The notes under the pieces are model-generated. The model was not told the origin of the DNA and ran no database searches. It worked only from the letters and a program-made list of their open reading frames with translations. The position numbers and the translations under genes were made by a program. Positions 6,987 to 14,033 of a DNA stretch of 20,271 bases are shown here, piece by piece; the first letter of the stretch is position 1, and each line of letters opens with the position of its first letter. The stretch comes from an uncultured Peptococcaceae bacterium (GTDB lineage Bacteria > Bacillota > Peptococcia > Peptococcales > Peptococcaceae), in contig CAJUDO010000041.1 of assembly GCA_910585405.1 (NCBI GenBank), positions 1,542 to 21,812 of the forward strand. The letters are read 5' to 3'.

Positions 6987-7135
6987 TTAGAAAAGAGGCT
7001 CGTCCACCGCTTTACAAAATAATTTAAACAAAACTGAAATGCCTAAGTTTTCCAGGCCGTCATTATATGCTACTACTATAACATGGTTAATCTGATTTTT
7101 CAATAGTTTTTCAAAAATTTCCCTTTTCTTTTCTG
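6987..7135 (-). pseudogene. Possible degraded fragment of an IS607-type serine recombinase
   Basis: In one minus-strand frame this stretch reads KLLKNQINHVIVVAYNDGLE, followed by a NLGISVLFKLFCK-like continuation and a stop. From memory of the family this resembles the conserved part of IS607-type resolvases (hydrophobic strand, then Y-x-D-R-L-x-R-F-G, then an LxxLC-like helix). The two expected arginines are replaced by Gly and Glu/Asn, and no start codon or catalytic N-terminus is present. The frame continues upstream only as the shadow of another gene. It overlaps the predicted tupA promoter. Chance similarity is possible. Confidence 0.25.
7062..7090 (-). promoter_or_regulatory. Promoter of the tupABC operon
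   Basis: On the minus strand: TTAACC (7085-7090), a 17-bp spacer and a perfect TATAAT (7062-7067). The predicted start near 7055 gives a leader of about 155 bases before tupA. That leader contains a small GCCT/AGGC stem (about 7041-7057) and the terminator-like hairpin at 6956-6980. Confidence 0.5.
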
Positions 7136-7146
7136 CTGAAATCCCG

Positions 7147-7176
7147 TATAGTATAGACAAGGAGGAGAGAGCATAA
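7147..7176 (+). promoter_or_regulatory. Weak -10 region and strong ribosome site for the small GG-ending gene
   Basis: TATAGT (7147-7152) or TATAGA (7152-7157) could serve as a -10. Only TTTTCT matches lie 17 bp upstream, so the promoter is weak or activator-dependent. AAGGAGGAG follows at good spacing from the ATG at 7176. Confidence 0.35.
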
Positions 7177-7421
7177 TGATTGACGAAAACTGGGCTGTAT
7201 CGTTGGAGCGGGCGCAGGAATTTTTTCTGTCCCAGCCTGACGTTACACAACAGAATGGAAATTTTTATTATAAATCCTGCTGTATTTCCTTGAAGGCGCA
7301 AAAGCCGTCGGCTCCTCCCTGGAATCTTCCTCGCATACAACTTCACATAACCGGTGAAGATGCTGATGTGCAGGATATCCACCGTCGTTTTTTTCTGCGC
7401 TTTTTATCGGCGGGAGGTTGA
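7176..7421 (+). CDS. Small protein of unknown function upstream of moaE, ending in Gly-Gly
   Basis: 81 residues. I do not recognise a family. It is supported as a real gene by a strong AAGGAGG ribosome site and by lying 30 bp ahead of moaE in the same direction. The C-terminus reads RFFLRFLSAGG and stops. A terminal Gly-Gly and a length near 80 are hallmarks of MoaD/ThiS sulfur carriers, the partners of MoaE. However, the rest of the sequence (SLERAQEFFLSQPDV, NFYYKSCCISLK, LPRIQLHITGEDADVQDI) does not resemble MoaD to my eye, and a conventional moaD is present at 18588. It could be a divergent carrier, a MoaE accessory protein, or an unrelated protein whose ending is coincidental. Confidence 0.65.
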   Translation: MIDENWAVSLERAQEFFLSQPDVTQQNGNFYYKSCCISLKAQKPSAPPWNLPRIQLHITGEDADVQDIHRRFFLRFLSAGG

Positions 7422-7451
7422 CAAAATTCTACTAAATCAGGAGGCTAACTC

Positions 7452-7844
7452 ATGAGTAAACCAATACCATCGATGGACGTATGGCTTAAAGAGGCCAAAG
7501 CACACGAAGACGCGCACAAAGTCGGTATGTATCTGAGCCATAACGGCGTCGTGCGCCAGAGCGCCAAAGCAATGGTGCGTCAAGGAGACCAAACTACCAA
7601 ACCTGTTACCGGAATGCTTTTTTCCTACGATGCAGCGAAGGTCGAGGCAGTCATTGCCGATACCCGTCGGCTGGAAGGAATCTATTATGTCCGTGTCTGG
7701 CTGAACGAGGGCGAATTGCAGCTGGGAGAAGATATCATGTTTGTTCTCATTGGCGGCGATATTCGGCCGCGTGTCGTAGAGGCACTGCAATATTTGGTCG
7801 GACGTATAAAAAGTGAATGTGTCAAAGAAATTGAATTAAACTGA
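7452..7844 (+). CDS. moaE: Molybdopterin synthase catalytic subunit, MoaE family
   Basis: 130 residues with the MoaE pattern: an early GMYLSHNGVVR segment, FSYDAAKVEAVIADT, then IYYVRVWLNEGELQLGEDIM and GGDIRPRVVEALQYLVGRIK. MoaE together with thiocarboxylated MoaD converts cyclic pyranopterin monophosphate into the dithiolene-bearing pterin in the cytoplasm. An AGGAGG site precedes the ATG and a strong terminator follows. By eye, the lysines corresponding to E. coli Lys121 and Lys126 are Lys120 and Lys125, while the position of Lys119 is Arg118; this needs a proper alignment. MoaE sits apart from moaD, which is 10.7 kb away beside the AOR gene. Confidence 0.8.
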   Translation: MSKPIPSMDVWLKEAKAHEDAHKVGMYLSHNGVVRQSAKAMVRQGDQTTKPVTGMLFSYDAAKVEAVIADTRRLEGIYYVRVWLNEGELQLGEDIMFVLIGGDIRPRVVEALQYLVGRIKSECVKEIELN

Positions 7845-7846
7845 AA

Positions 7847-7900
7847 CAAGCGCAAAAATTCTGGTGCAATGAGAATTTTTGCGCTTGTGCTTTTTATTTT
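7847..7900 (+). terminator. Terminator between convergent moaE and mogA
   Basis: A perfect 16-bp stem, CAAGCGCAAAAATTCT (7847-7862) and AGAATTTTTGCGCTTG (7872-7887), with a nine-base loop, followed by a TTTTTATTTTT run on the plus strand. The mogA stop lies at 7894, so the hairpin is placed to end both transcripts; the T-run is much weaker in the minus direction. Confidence 0.85.
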
Positions 7901-8397
7901 TCTGGCAATGCACAATCCGCACTGCCTTCGCCATGAAGCATATCCAAACCATGAAGAATGGGCTCAATAACCGCCAATAGATTTTCCTGCGCCGCTTTTT
8001 TGCTGCCTGGCAGATTCACAATCAAACTGCGTTTGCGAATGCCGGCAACAGACCGAGACAAGCAGCCATGGGAAGTAATTTTCATACTTTCCGCCCGCAT
8101 CACTTCCGGAATACCCGGAGTGGCCCGTTCAATCACGGCATTGGTGGCCTCCGGTGTAATATCTCTGGGAGAAAAGCCTGTGCCTCCGGTAGTGAGTACC
8201 AATGCAACTCCTAAATCATCTGCACATTTCACAAGTTCCCGCTTGATTTGCTCCGAATCATCAGGCACAAGAGCCGTATAACACACAAGAAAGCCTCTTT
8301 CTTCCAATAGAGCGCAAAGATTCGGCCCACTGGTATCGACCCGCTGGCCAAGATACCCTTTGTCACTGACTGTAATGACCGCTGCCGAATAGCTCAT
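7894..8397 (-). CDS. mogA: Molybdopterin adenylyltransferase, MogA/MoaB family
   Basis: 167 residues from the ATG at 8397. The pterin-binding core motif TTGGTGFSPRD (69-79) and the second motif NLPGSKKAAQE (128-138) are clear. The enzyme activates the pterin dithiolene by adenylylation so that MoeA can insert metal. The ATG chosen overlaps the moaC stop as ATGA and sits seven bases after GGAGG. An in-frame ATG two codons upstream is almost in contact with that site. It is the last gene of the operon. Symbols mogA and moaB are used interchangeably for this family, so the role is firm but the name is a convention. Confidence 0.9.
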   Translation of the reverse strand: MSYSAAVITVSDKGYLGQRVDTSGPNLCALLEERGFLVCYTALVPDDSEQIKRELVKCADDLGVALVLTTGGTGFSPRDITPEATNAVIERATPGIPEVMRAESMKITSHGCLSRSVAGIRKRSLIVNLPGSKKAAQENLLAVIEPILHGLDMLHGEGSADCALPEK

Positions 8398-8879
8398 TTG
8401 CATTCCTCCCTCATATAATCTCCGTGCACACCGCCGCGTTTCTGCAATAATCGGATATCTGTAATTGTCATATCTTTCTGAACAGCTTTACACATATCGT
8501 AAATTGTCAATGCAGCAACACTGGCCGCTGTAAGCGCTTCCATTTCCACACCTGTTCTTCCGTCGCAGGATATTTTGGCAATGATTTCAACGGAATGCCG
8601 CGTCTCGTCCAGTTGCAGTTCCAAATCAATTCCATCCATCAGGATAGGATGGCACATCGGAATCAAGCTTGACGTTTGCTTCGCACCCATCACACCGGCA
8701 ATTTGAGCCACTGTGAGGACATCTCCCTTTTTCATTCCGCCGGAACGAATCAACTGAAATGTTTTCTCATTCACCAACACTCGTCCGGCTGCCACTGCCA
8801 CACGTTGTGATATAGGCTTTTCTCCCACATCGACCATCTTCGCTCTGCCTTTTTCATTAAAATGTGTGAAGTCCTCCAT
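8394..8879 (-). CDS. moaC: Cyclic pyranopterin monophosphate synthase
   Basis: 161 residues, full length. It converts the MoaA product 3',8-cyclo-GTP into cyclic pyranopterin monophosphate. Catalytic residues line up with the E. coli numbering: Lys67 leading KQTSSLIPMCHP, His77, Glu112 and Glu114 in DGRTGVEMEALTA, Asp128 and Lys131 in IYDMCKAVQKDM. The ATG is two bases after the moaA stop and its own stop overlaps mogA, so the three genes are tightly coupled. Confidence 0.95.
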   Translation of the reverse strand: MEDFTHFNEKGRAKMVDVGEKPISQRVAVAAGRVLVNEKTFQLIRSGGMKKGDVLTVAQIAGVMGAKQTSSLIPMCHPILMDGIDLELQLDETRHSVEIIAKISCDGRTGVEMEALTAASVAALTIYDMCKAVQKDMTITDIRLLQKRGGVHGDYMREECK

Positions 8880-8881
8880 GA

Positions 8882-9835
8882 TTATCCTCCAATCTGATTC
8901 ATGTTTCTGCCTGCATGACTGCGCTTTTTAAAACTCATCTCGCCATGCCATTCCGGTTTTCGCTGGATTGCCTGTTCCATCACAGAGCGCATTCCGGTAA
9001 AGTCAAGGCCTTTGATGTTGTATTCCTCCGCAGAATGCAAACAAGGTTTGATTTTACCGTCCGCTGTCAGTCGAATCCGATTACAGCTTCCACAGAAATG
9101 CGCGTTTACCGGCCGAATCAGTCCAACTCGCCCCATAGCTCCCGGCAGTTGATATAGTTGCGCGACGCCGCCATCGGGCTCCACTGCTGCCAGCTCCGGC
9201 AACACTTCCAGCACCTTTTCACAGGGAAGAAATGCAGTTTCATCAAAATCCCCGCTATTATACATAGGCATCATTTCAATAAAACGTACATCCAGCGGAT
9301 ACTGTTTTGTCAGTTCCGCCAACGCAGCAATCTCCTCATCATTAAAACCGCCAATTAACACTGCATTAAGTTTGACCTTCTGATAGCCCGCTGACAAAGC
9401 TGCCTCTATTCCCGCCCATGCATCGTCCAGTGCTCCACCGCGTGTAATATAGGCATATTTTTTCCTATCCAACGTATCCAGACTTATATTTAACCGTGTA
9501 ACGCCAGCCTCTCTCAAGGGCACCGCCAATGCAGGAAGCAAGATGCCGTTTGTTGTCATACAGACTTCACGAATCCCATTTACAGCCGCAATCCTGCGAC
9601 AAATAGAAAGGATATTTCTTTTCACTAACGGTTCTCCTCCGGTTATGCGCAACTTGGTGATTCCCAAAGAAACGGCAGCTTCAACAGCCTGTACTAATTC
9701 GTCCTCACTAAGCATCTCTTTATGTTCTTTTTTGCAGATGCCTTCTACCGGCATACAATATCGGCAGCGAAGATTACATAATTCCGTGACCGAAATTCGC
9801 ATATAATTTATATTACGTTTATACTGATCTAACAT
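8882..9835 (-). CDS. moaA: GTP 3',8-cyclase (radical SAM)
   Basis: 317 residues. The N-terminal radical SAM cluster motif has Cys20, Cys24 and Cys27 (CNLRCRYCMP), and the SAM motif is GGEP (66-69). The C-terminal second [4Fe-4S] motif has Cys248, Cys251 and Cys265. The protein ends in Gly-Gly, which is required for activity in characterised MoaA enzymes. It catalyses the first step of molybdopterin synthesis from GTP. The ATG overlaps the end of the upstream flavoprotein gene by seven bases and is preceded by GGAG at six-base spacing. All catalytic features are intact. Confidence 0.96.
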   Translation of the reverse strand: MLDQYKRNINYMRISVTELCNLRCRYCMPVEGICKKEHKEMLSEDELVQAVEAAVSLGITKLRITGGEPLVKRNILSICRRIAAVNGIREVCMTTNGILLPALAVPLREAGVTRLNISLDTLDRKKYAYITRGGALDDAWAGIEAALSAGYQKVKLNAVLIGGFNDEEIAALAELTKQYPLDVRFIEMMPMYNSGDFDETAFLPCEKVLEVLPELAAVEPDGGVAQLYQLPGAMGRVGLIRPVNAHFCGSCNRIRLTADGKIKPCLHSAEEYNIKGLDFTGMRSVMEQAIQRKPEWHGEMSFKKRSHAGRNMNQIGG

Positions 9836-10716
9836 ACTCCACTCCGTATATTCCGCCAGGCTCTTGCGCCCGCTGTTTTTCCTTCCTGGATAACGCCCTC
9901 TATCATACTATGAACTGCTTTACAATTACCACAAAGCTGGAGCCACTCCGGCACGCCTAACTCCTGTATCAGTGTCCGCTCTGGTGTGTAGCCTACCGCG
10001 ATGAGCAGTGTCCTACAGGGAATAAAATCCTCTTTACCACTTTGAAGATTGTGGACAACCACGCCAGCCAGCTTCCTTTCCCCATACACACGGCTAACAG
10101 TAGAATTACAAAGAAGCGGAAGGGCATAGCGCTCCAAATGCAACTGATTTCTGGGCATTCCTCCGCATTTTTCTCTTTGTTCCACCAAAGCATTTATTTG
10201 GCAACCGCTGGCACTGAGTTGACCGGCCATAATTAATCCCAGATCTCCGCTGCCTAAAATAACTGCCGGTCCTTCTGGTACCCGATATTGTAGATTCATC
10301 ATTTCCTGTACCTGGCCTGCTGTATAGACGCCTTCTGGTCTTGTGCCAGCAAGCTGCAATGCACCGGCCGGAATCTCCCGACAACCAGCGGCAAAAATCA
10401 GTTCCTGAAAACGCAGCCTCTGCAATCCCGTTTTTGCCCCGGACAACACAGCTACCTTGTTTTTTGAAATCGACAGCGCCGTCGTAGCACATTGCAGTTC
10501 CACTTGTTTTGGGAAGTCGCGCAGCAGTTGCTCGATATACTGAGGACCTGTCAAGCCCTGCCCGAATCCCTGATGGGCACACTGCAACAGCACCCCGCCC
10601 GGTTTGGCTTTACTGTCCACTAGCACAACTTGATGACAGCCTGATTCTGCCGCAGTTCTGGCTGCGGTCAGTCCCGCCGCACCGGCGCCGATGATTAAAA
10701 GCTCACAGTCCTTCAT
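9829..10716 (-). CDS. FAD/NAD(P)-dependent oxidoreductase, small partner of a GlpA-like pair
   Basis: 295 residues of the pyridine-nucleotide-disulfide-oxidoreductase fold. The FAD-binding motif is GAGAAG (10-15), the second dinucleotide motif is GSGDLG (about 155-160), and LLIAVGYTPE lies near the C-terminus. The segment LCGNCKAVHSMIEGVIQEG matches the tail common to flavoproteins that accompany GlpA-like proteins with a BFD domain. It overlaps the upstream GlpA-like gene by 14 bases and moaA by 7, and has an AGGAGG ribosome site. No classical redox-active CxxxxC pair is evident at the FAD site. In other operons such pairs accompany glycerol-3-phosphate or hydroxy-acid oxidation. Here, inside a pterin-cofactor operon, its electron partner is unknown. 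Confidence 0.78.
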   Translation of the reverse strand: MKDCELLIIGAGAAGLTAARTAAESGCHQVVLVDSKAKPGGVLLQCAHQGFGQGLTGPQYIEQLLRDFPKQVELQCATTALSISKNKVAVLSGAKTGLQRLRFQELIFAAGCREIPAGALQLAGTRPEGVYTAGQVQEMMNLQYRVPEGPAVILGSGDLGLIMAGQLSASGCQINALVEQREKCGGMPRNQLHLERYALPLLCNSTVSRVYGERKLAGVVVHNLQSGKEDFIPCRTLLIAVGYTPERTLIQELGVPEWLQLCGNCKAVHSMIEGVIQEGKTAGARAWRNIRSGVC

Positions 10717-12109
10717 GCCCTGCCTCCTTTAGGAGCGCCTCAACTGCAAGACGGCATCGTCCCCCCTGGCACCGGCCCAAACCGGCTCCAACACGGCGTT
10801 TCACTCCATTTATATCCACAGCGCCACGGTCAATGGCTGCAAGCACCTCTGCCCGCGTTACATCCTCACAATGACAGATGATCTCACCATAATCAGGTGC
10901 TTGCGCAACCAGTGCGGCTCTTGCCTTATACTCTAACTGACGAGCCTGTTTAATTGCCATCCGTTTGGACACAAATCGCATATTTTTGTCAGCATGCAAA
11001 TAATCAGCCGCTTTTCTTGCAAGATAAGCGCCTAATTGATCGGCACAGGTAAGTCCAGGCGTTTTTATCCCGATCAAACTGTAAAAACCAAGCGCAGGTT
11101 CCTCTATCACAAAGCTATTGATACTCCTGCCATCGGGCAAATATTGCCCATTTTTCTCTATCACATGCTGTGGATTCGGTCGTACAGCCGCAAAAGACCT
11201 AATCTGCAGCTTTAGATCTACGTCTGGCAGTATTTTCTGTGTCAATTTCTGCAAGGACTCCAGCTCATTTCGCTCCACAGCAGCATATTCTTCAGCGCAA
11301 GGACGCTTGGTGGGGCCCAATAACAAGCTGCCCTCTACAGTAGGCACTGCCGTCAGGCCCTTGCCTGATTCCTCCGGTTCATGAAAAATAATATGTTTCG
11401 GCCCAATTACACTTTTATCCAGCACCAGATAATCACCGGCGTCAGGAACAATACGCACACTGGGCGGAAACAACATTTCCTGTACCTGAGCTGCCTGCAG
11501 GCCTGCACAATTGCATAAAACTCGACATCTAACGCTTCCCTGCTCTGTCTCTATCACATAGCCACCAGCATATTTCTGAATCGCCAACACCCGATTGTGT
11601 AAACTTACAACACAGTCATTATAAATTGCATTCTCAAATGCAGCAATTCCAAACTGCCATGGATTTACAGTGCCTGTACTGGGCACATACAAGGCTGAAT
11701 GTATCTCTTTTGTCAAGGCAGGTTCTAGCTCTAGCGCCTCCGCAGTAGACAATATTCTAAGCCCTGGCACTCCATTAAACTGTCCCTGTTCCAACTTTTT
11801 CTGTAATACAGCGTTTCCTTTCGGTCCACCACTCACCATGAGAGAGCCACAACGTTTGAATGGCACCTCAAGCTCCTGACACAACACTTCAAACTCCGCA
11901 TTGGCCTGCACAGTCATACAAGCTTTTAAACTGTTGGGTTTATTGTCACAGCCCGAATATACAATGGCTGTATTAGAACGGGTAATACCAGTACAGACAT
12001 CCTCAGCTGCCTCTATTAACAATACAGAAATATTCCATCGGCGCAGATTTCTGGCAGTAAAGCACCCCAACACACCGCCGCCGATTACCACCGCATCATA
12101 AAATTTCAT
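10703..12109 (-). CDS. GlpA-like FAD oxidoreductase with C-terminal BFD-type [2Fe-2S] domain
   Basis: 468 residues. The DAO-type FAD domain begins with DAVVIGGGVLG (5-15) and contains VLCNCAGLQA (197-206) and the closing GIKTPGLT segment (347-354). The C-terminal domain has four cysteines in BFD-like spacing, Cys412-x-Cys414 and Cys447-x4-Cys452 (ICHCEDVT and GRCQGGRC), predicted to bind [2Fe-2S]. Family relatives oxidise glycerol-3-phosphate or hydroxy acids and pass electrons on. The ATG overlaps the stop of the moeA fusion gene (ATGA). No glycerol genes are nearby, so a glpA label would be unsafe. A role in electron transfer with the neighbouring tungsten enzyme AOR is inference from operon membership alone. 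Confidence 0.8.
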   Translation of the reverse strand: MKFYDAVVIGGGVLGCFTARNLRRWNISVLLIEAAEDVCTGITRSNTAIVYSGCDNKPNSLKACMTVQANAEFEVLCQELEVPFKRCGSLMVSGGPKGNAVLQKKLEQGQFNGVPGLRILSTAEALELEPALTKEIHSALYVPSTGTVNPWQFGIAAFENAIYNDCVVSLHNRVLAIQKYAGGYVIETEQGSVRCRVLCNCAGLQAAQVQEMLFPPSVRIVPDAGDYLVLDKSVIGPKHIIFHEPEESGKGLTAVPTVEGSLLLGPTKRPCAEEYAAVERNELESLQKLTQKILPDVDLKLQIRSFAAVRPNPQHVIEKNGQYLPDGRSINSFVIEEPALGFYSLIGIKTPGLTCADQLGAYLARKAADYLHADKNMRFVSKRMAIKQARQLEYKARAALVAQAPDYGEIICHCEDVTRAEVLAAIDRGAVDINGVKRRVGAGLGRCQGGRCRLAVEALLKEAGHEGL

Positions 12110-14019
12110 TGCCCTATCTCAATCAGCTCGCCAGGACGGTCAAGAATGTAGCCGCCCATGGCTGTGATTTTTTCCTGGAAGTTTTTACTTTTCAAGGTAG
12201 CGAGCAATCGCTGCATCATAGGCGTTTCCCAAGCTTTGTCTGAAATCAATAACGCATATTCCTCAATGCAAATCGGTACGAAATCCAAATCATAGAGCTT
12301 GGCCGCCGAATATATCCCCATTCCTGCGTCTGCAGATCCGTTGGCAATCTGCGCCGCCACACTGGTATGCGTCAGTTCTTCCCGTTCATAACCATAAACA
12401 TCTTTTGGCTCAACGCCCTGCTGCTTACAGAGATAATCGCTAAGAATCCGTGTACCGGAACCCTTTTGTCTGTTCACATAGCGCACACCCGGCTTGGTGA
12501 TATCCGTAAATTTTTCAATACCCAGAGGATTTCCCTTCTGAAGCATCATCCCTTGCTGGCGACCTACACAACGCACCAGCTTCACGCCTCCCTTGGGAAA
12601 ATATTTTTTTATAAAAGCGATATTATATTCTCCCGTTTCTGTGTCCAATAAATGACAGCCAGCAGCATGAGCCTCTCCCCTACGAATGGCCATGATGCCG
12701 CCCATAGAGCCCACATGCGCAGAACTCATGTATAGGCTGGCATCTTCTAAATGCATCAAATTGGCGATCTCATCCAACAATGGGTCATGACTGCCTATCA
12801 TCACCAGCGTATTTTTCAGTTTTTCTACGCTGCTCAATAATTTCACTTCCACCAAACTGCTTGCTTCATAACCTTCTACACCCTGTGGGACCTCCAAAAT
12901 GCCGTCTGCTTTTACCAAAGAAGACACTACACCGCTGCCACGGCTGAGCGGAGAGGCCATCAACTCATCCCCTACATAGCCCAAGCGTACCCGCACAAAC
13001 TCCTGATATTTCAAACTAGAGACAACAGGTCTTGTCAGTTTTGCGGTCGCGGTCTGCACCCGCTCAGTTCCATGCTGTAACCAGCAGGCAATTAATGGTT
13101 TTAAAAGCTCCTCAATCACAATAATCCCGGATACCGGATACCCTGGCACACCTAAAATTGCCTTGGCACCCTGACAGCCTAAAATAGCAGGCTTGCCCGG
13201 CTTCATAGCAATACCGTGATATAAGACTTGCCCTACTTCCTCAATTACTTTCGCAGAAAAATCTTCTCGCCCAGCCGAAGAACCAGCATTCAAAATCACC
13301 ATATCACAAGCGTCCACTGCCTGCTCCAGAGCTTGCTTGATCTGCTCAAACTGATCCGGCACAATGGGATAAATGATTGGGTCAGCGCCCCACTGTCTAA
13401 GCATTGCGGAAAAAATAGAGGAATTAAATTCCAAAATGTCACCCTGTTTAGGGTCTGTACAAGGCTGTACAATTTCATCACCGGTTGGAATAATTCCGAC
13501 TACCGGCCTTTTTATCACTTCGATTTCCAGCACCCCGGCTGCAATCATCGCACCGATAGCCGCTGGCGTCACTTCAATGTGTGCGCCCAGAATCATCTCT
13601 CCTGCACACACATCCTCACCGATCTGACGGATATGCTGCCAGGGTACCGCAGCCTCATGGATTGTAATAGATTCATCTGGATTCTTCACCAGATCCTCCA
13701 CCATAATCACCGCATCATATCCTTCCGGTATTGGGTCTCCGGTGTCCAACACAATAAACTGCTCCGGCTGCAAAATAACCGGCGTTGTCTCTGTAGCGCC
13801 AAAGCTGTCTTTGGCTACGATTGCGACGCCATCCATAGCACTGGCTGCATAATGCGGCGCACAAATATGCGCATAAACCGGCTGTGCTGTGATTCTGCCG
13901 CATGCCTGCTGTACGGCAACCATCTCTGTTTTTGCAGCAAACCCGTTTTGCAATAACAACTGTATATACTCCTCTTGTGCCTGTTTTAGCGGCACATTGG
14001 TTAAATATTCAAAAGCCAT
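12106..14019 (-). CDS. moeA: MoeA molybdenum/tungsten insertase fused to a C-terminal substrate-binding-like domain
   Basis: 637 residues from the ATG at 14019, which follows AAGGGG at about ten bases. Longer upstream reading would only overlap the preceding moeA gene in another frame. Residues 1 to about 400 are MoeA: SAMDGVAI (Asp63), PTGDE (178-182), NAGSSAGREDF (244-254), KPGKP (273-277) and VPGYP (291-295). Residues about 404-637 form a periplasmic-binding-protein-like domain of the COG1910 type, with GCHLLDTETGEYN, LQKGNPLGI and NRQKGSGTRI. The same domain occurs in the HTH regulator of this operon. MoeA inserts metal into adenylylated pterin. The extra domain may bind metal oxyanion or pterin, which is inference. 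The protein has no signal peptide and acts in the cytoplasm. Confidence 0.9.
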   Translation of the reverse strand: MAFEYLTNVPLKQAQEEYIQLLLQNGFAAKTEMVAVQQACGRITAQPVYAHICAPHYAASAMDGVAIVAKDSFGATETTPVILQPEQFIVLDTGDPIPEGYDAVIMVEDLVKNPDESITIHEAAVPWQHIRQIGEDVCAGEMILGAHIEVTPAAIGAMIAAGVLEIEVIKRPVVGIIPTGDEIVQPCTDPKQGDILEFNSSIFSAMLRQWGADPIIYPIVPDQFEQIKQALEQAVDACDMVILNAGSSAGREDFSAKVIEEVGQVLYHGIAMKPGKPAILGCQGAKAILGVPGYPVSGIIVIEELLKPLIACWLQHGTERVQTATAKLTRPVVSSLKYQEFVRVRLGYVGDELMASPLSRGSGVVSSLVKADGILEVPQGVEGYEASSLVEVKLLSSVEKLKNTLVMIGSHDPLLDEIANLMHLEDASLYMSSAHVGSMGGIMAIRRGEAHAAGCHLLDTETGEYNIAFIKKYFPKGGVKLVRCVGRQQGMMLQKGNPLGIEKFTDITKPGVRYVNRQKGSGTRILSDYLCKQQGVEPKDVYGYEREELTHTSVAAQIANGSADAGMGIYSAAKLYDLDFVPICIEEYALLISDKAWETPMMQRLLATLKSKNFQEKITAMGGYILDRPGELIEIGQ

Positions 14020-14033
14020 ATCATTCAAACCCC

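Noticed and set aside
6899..7060. Known Moco-type riboswitch in the tupA leader
   Set aside because: Only a small GCCT/AGGC stem and a terminator-like hairpin are visible; I could not recognise the conserved Moco RNA core, so no class is assigned.
6987..7382. 131-codon minus-strand gene
   Set aside because: Its first two thirds are the shadow of the plus-strand small gene and no ribosome site precedes it. Only the last part (6987-7135) is kept as a possible recombinase relic.
13228..13956. 242-codon open frame on the plus strand
   Set aside because: It is antisense to the well-supported MoeA fusion gene, has no family-like sequence and no ribosome site that stands out.
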